Part shown: in pieces, positions 6,552-7,471 of the stretch
How positions within the stretch are numbered: the first letter of the stretch is position 1
Layout of the letters: the number at the start of each line of letters is the position of its first letter
Source: JAICLL01 sp035252155
Lineage (GTDB): Bacteria > Planctomycetota > Planctomycetia > Pirellulales > JAICIG01
DNA length: 7,471 nucleotides
NCBI GenBank assembly: GCA_035252155.1
Contig: DATFDL010000494.1
Span: 1-7,471, forward strand
Reading direction: 5' to 3'
Program-made: the position numbers and the translations under genes
The notes under the pieces: generated by a model
What the model was told of the DNA's origin: nothing
Seen by the model: the letters and a program-made list of their open reading frames with translations, nothing else
The model's database searches: none

Positions 6552-7471
6552 TGAAAGCGTTTGACTATGCCGCGCCTACCTGCGAGGCCGACGTGCTGGA
6601 GCTTCTCTCCGGCGAGCCGGGCGAGACCGAAATCCTGGCGGGCGGCACCGACCTGGTGCCGCTGATGAAAAAGATGCTCGTCACGCCCGACCGCGTGGTG
6701 AATATCATGGAGGTGCCCTCGCTGCGCGGCATCTCGGCCGATTCGCAGGGTGTGACCATCGGCGCCACCACGGCGCTCGACGATCTGCTGGCCGCGCCCG
6801 AGCTGGACGACTATCCGGCCGTCAAGCAGGCCATCGCGGGCATCAACAGCATGCAATTGCAGGCCCAGGGCACGATCGGCGGGGAGCTTTGCCAGCGGCC
6901 CCGCTGCTGGTATTTTCGCAATGGCTATGGCTTGCTGGCCGACCGCGGGCGGCTGGTCGCCGAGGGCGACAACCGCTATCACGCCATCTTTGGCAACGCC
7001 GGACCGGCCAAGTTTGTGCATCCCTCGCGGCTGGCGCCGGCATTGGTGGCGCTGGGGGCCAAACTGCGCATCGTCGGTCCCACCGAGGACGATGAGGTGG
7101 TGCTCTCCATCGAAGATTTCTTCCGCACTCCCCGGCACGAAGCGCAGCGCGAGCACGTGCTTTCCGCCAATCAGTTGCTCACGCACATCATCTTGCCGCC
7201 GGCTTCGGGTGTGGCCAACGCCACCTACGAAGTGCGGCACGGCGAAGGCCCCGATTATCCGCTGGCCGCCGCGGCGGCCGCGGTGCGGATCGATGGCGGC
7301 CTGGTGACCGGCGCGAACATCGTGCTGGGGCACGTGGCACCGACGCCGTGGATTGCCGGGCGGGCGGCTGAGGCGATTTTTGGTTGGCCGATCAACGAGC
7401 AGACGGCCCGAGCCGCCGGCGAGGCCGCCGTGGCCGATGCCACACCTTTGAACGACAATGGTTACAAAGTG
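6551..7471 (+). CDS. FAD-binding subunit of the molybdenum hydroxylase (3' end beyond window)
   Basis: FAD_binding_5/CO_deh_flav_C-type subunit expected to pass electrons from the Fe-S subunit to an external acceptor. 307 codons are present without a stop; family members are usually a little over 300 residues, so only a short C-terminus is missing. The first FAD-pyrophosphate loop is AGGTDLVPLMK (30-40); the second is QGTIGGELCQRPRC (106-119), followed by WYFR and, after a short loop, GDNRYHAIFG (139-148) and VHPSRLAPALVALGA (156-170). The CQRPRC...NRYHAI segment places it near PaoB/YagS-like subunits. Those carry more cysteines between the two halves and bind an extra [4Fe-4S] cluster; here only C114 and C119 remain. 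ATG 6551 overlaps the previous stop (TAATG) and has GGAGG at 6537-6541, nine bases upstream. No signal peptide is seen. Confidence 0.93.
   Translation, partial: MKAFDYAAPTCEADVLELLSGEPGETEILAGGTDLVPLMKKMLVTPDRVVNIMEVPSLRGISADSQGVTIGATTALDDLLAAPELDDYPAVKQAIAGINSMQLQAQGTIGGELCQRPRCWYFRNGYGLLADRGRLVAEGDNRYHAIFGNAGPAKFVHPSRLAPALVALGAKLRIVGPTEDDEVVLSIEDFFRTPRHEAQREHVLSANQLLTHIILPPASGVANATYEVRHGEGPDYPLAAAAAAVRIDGGLVTGANIVLGHVAPTPWIAGRAAEAIFGWPINEQTARAAGEAAVADATPLNDNGYKV

Noticed and set aside
6548..7333. 261-aa open frame on the minus strand opposite the FAD subunit
   Set aside because: His/Gly/Arg-rich antisense shadow of a recognisable FAD-binding protein.

Overview
The window looks like a chromosomal stretch from a GC-rich bacterium. 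A planctomycete is my best guess, from the Tat-exported molybdenum hydroxylase, the DUF5678-like/retropepsin gene and the overall style of the proteins, but this rests on memory of such families and not on a search. There are three blocks.

Block 1 (1-2259, minus strand) is one long uninterrupted frame that runs off the left edge. It encodes a SNF2-family helicase-like ATPase with an N-terminal SWIM zinc finger, and all the ATPase motifs visible here are intact. Its start is fixed by an AGGAG nine bases upstream of the ATG.

Block 2 (about 2410-3466, plus strand) is a compact three-gene cassette transcribed divergently from block 1. It holds a small beta-rich protein of about 56 residues, an 81-residue acidic protein of unknown function, and a 215-residue protein pairing a DUF5678-like domain with a retropepsin-like aspartic protease domain (DTGAD and ILGRD motifs). 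Both junctions are 4-base ATGA overlaps, so the three are probably translationally coupled.

Block 3 (3617-7471, plus strand) begins with a near-consensus sigma70-type promoter embedded in a perfect 10-bp inverted repeat. It continues into a three-subunit xanthine dehydrogenase/aldehyde oxidoreductase-family enzyme in the order Fe-S subunit (with Tat signal), molybdopterin subunit, FAD subunit (cut by the right edge). The junctions overlap by 4 and 1 bases. The molybdenum and FAD subunits show no signal peptide, so the assembled complex is probably carried to the periplasm by the Tat signal of the Fe-S subunit, as known for E. coli PaoABC.

The most notable observation is that the Fe-S subunit keeps all four cysteines of the molybdenum-proximal [2Fe-2S] cluster but has lost three of the four ligands of the ferredoxin-type cluster (Ser, Ser and Asn instead of Cys). 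The FAD subunit also appears to lack part of the extra cysteine set known from PaoB-like subunits. The electron path in this enzyme therefore probably differs from the textbook Mo - FeS I - FeS II - FAD chain. No RNA genes, CRISPR arrays, insertion sequences or intrinsic terminators were recognised.
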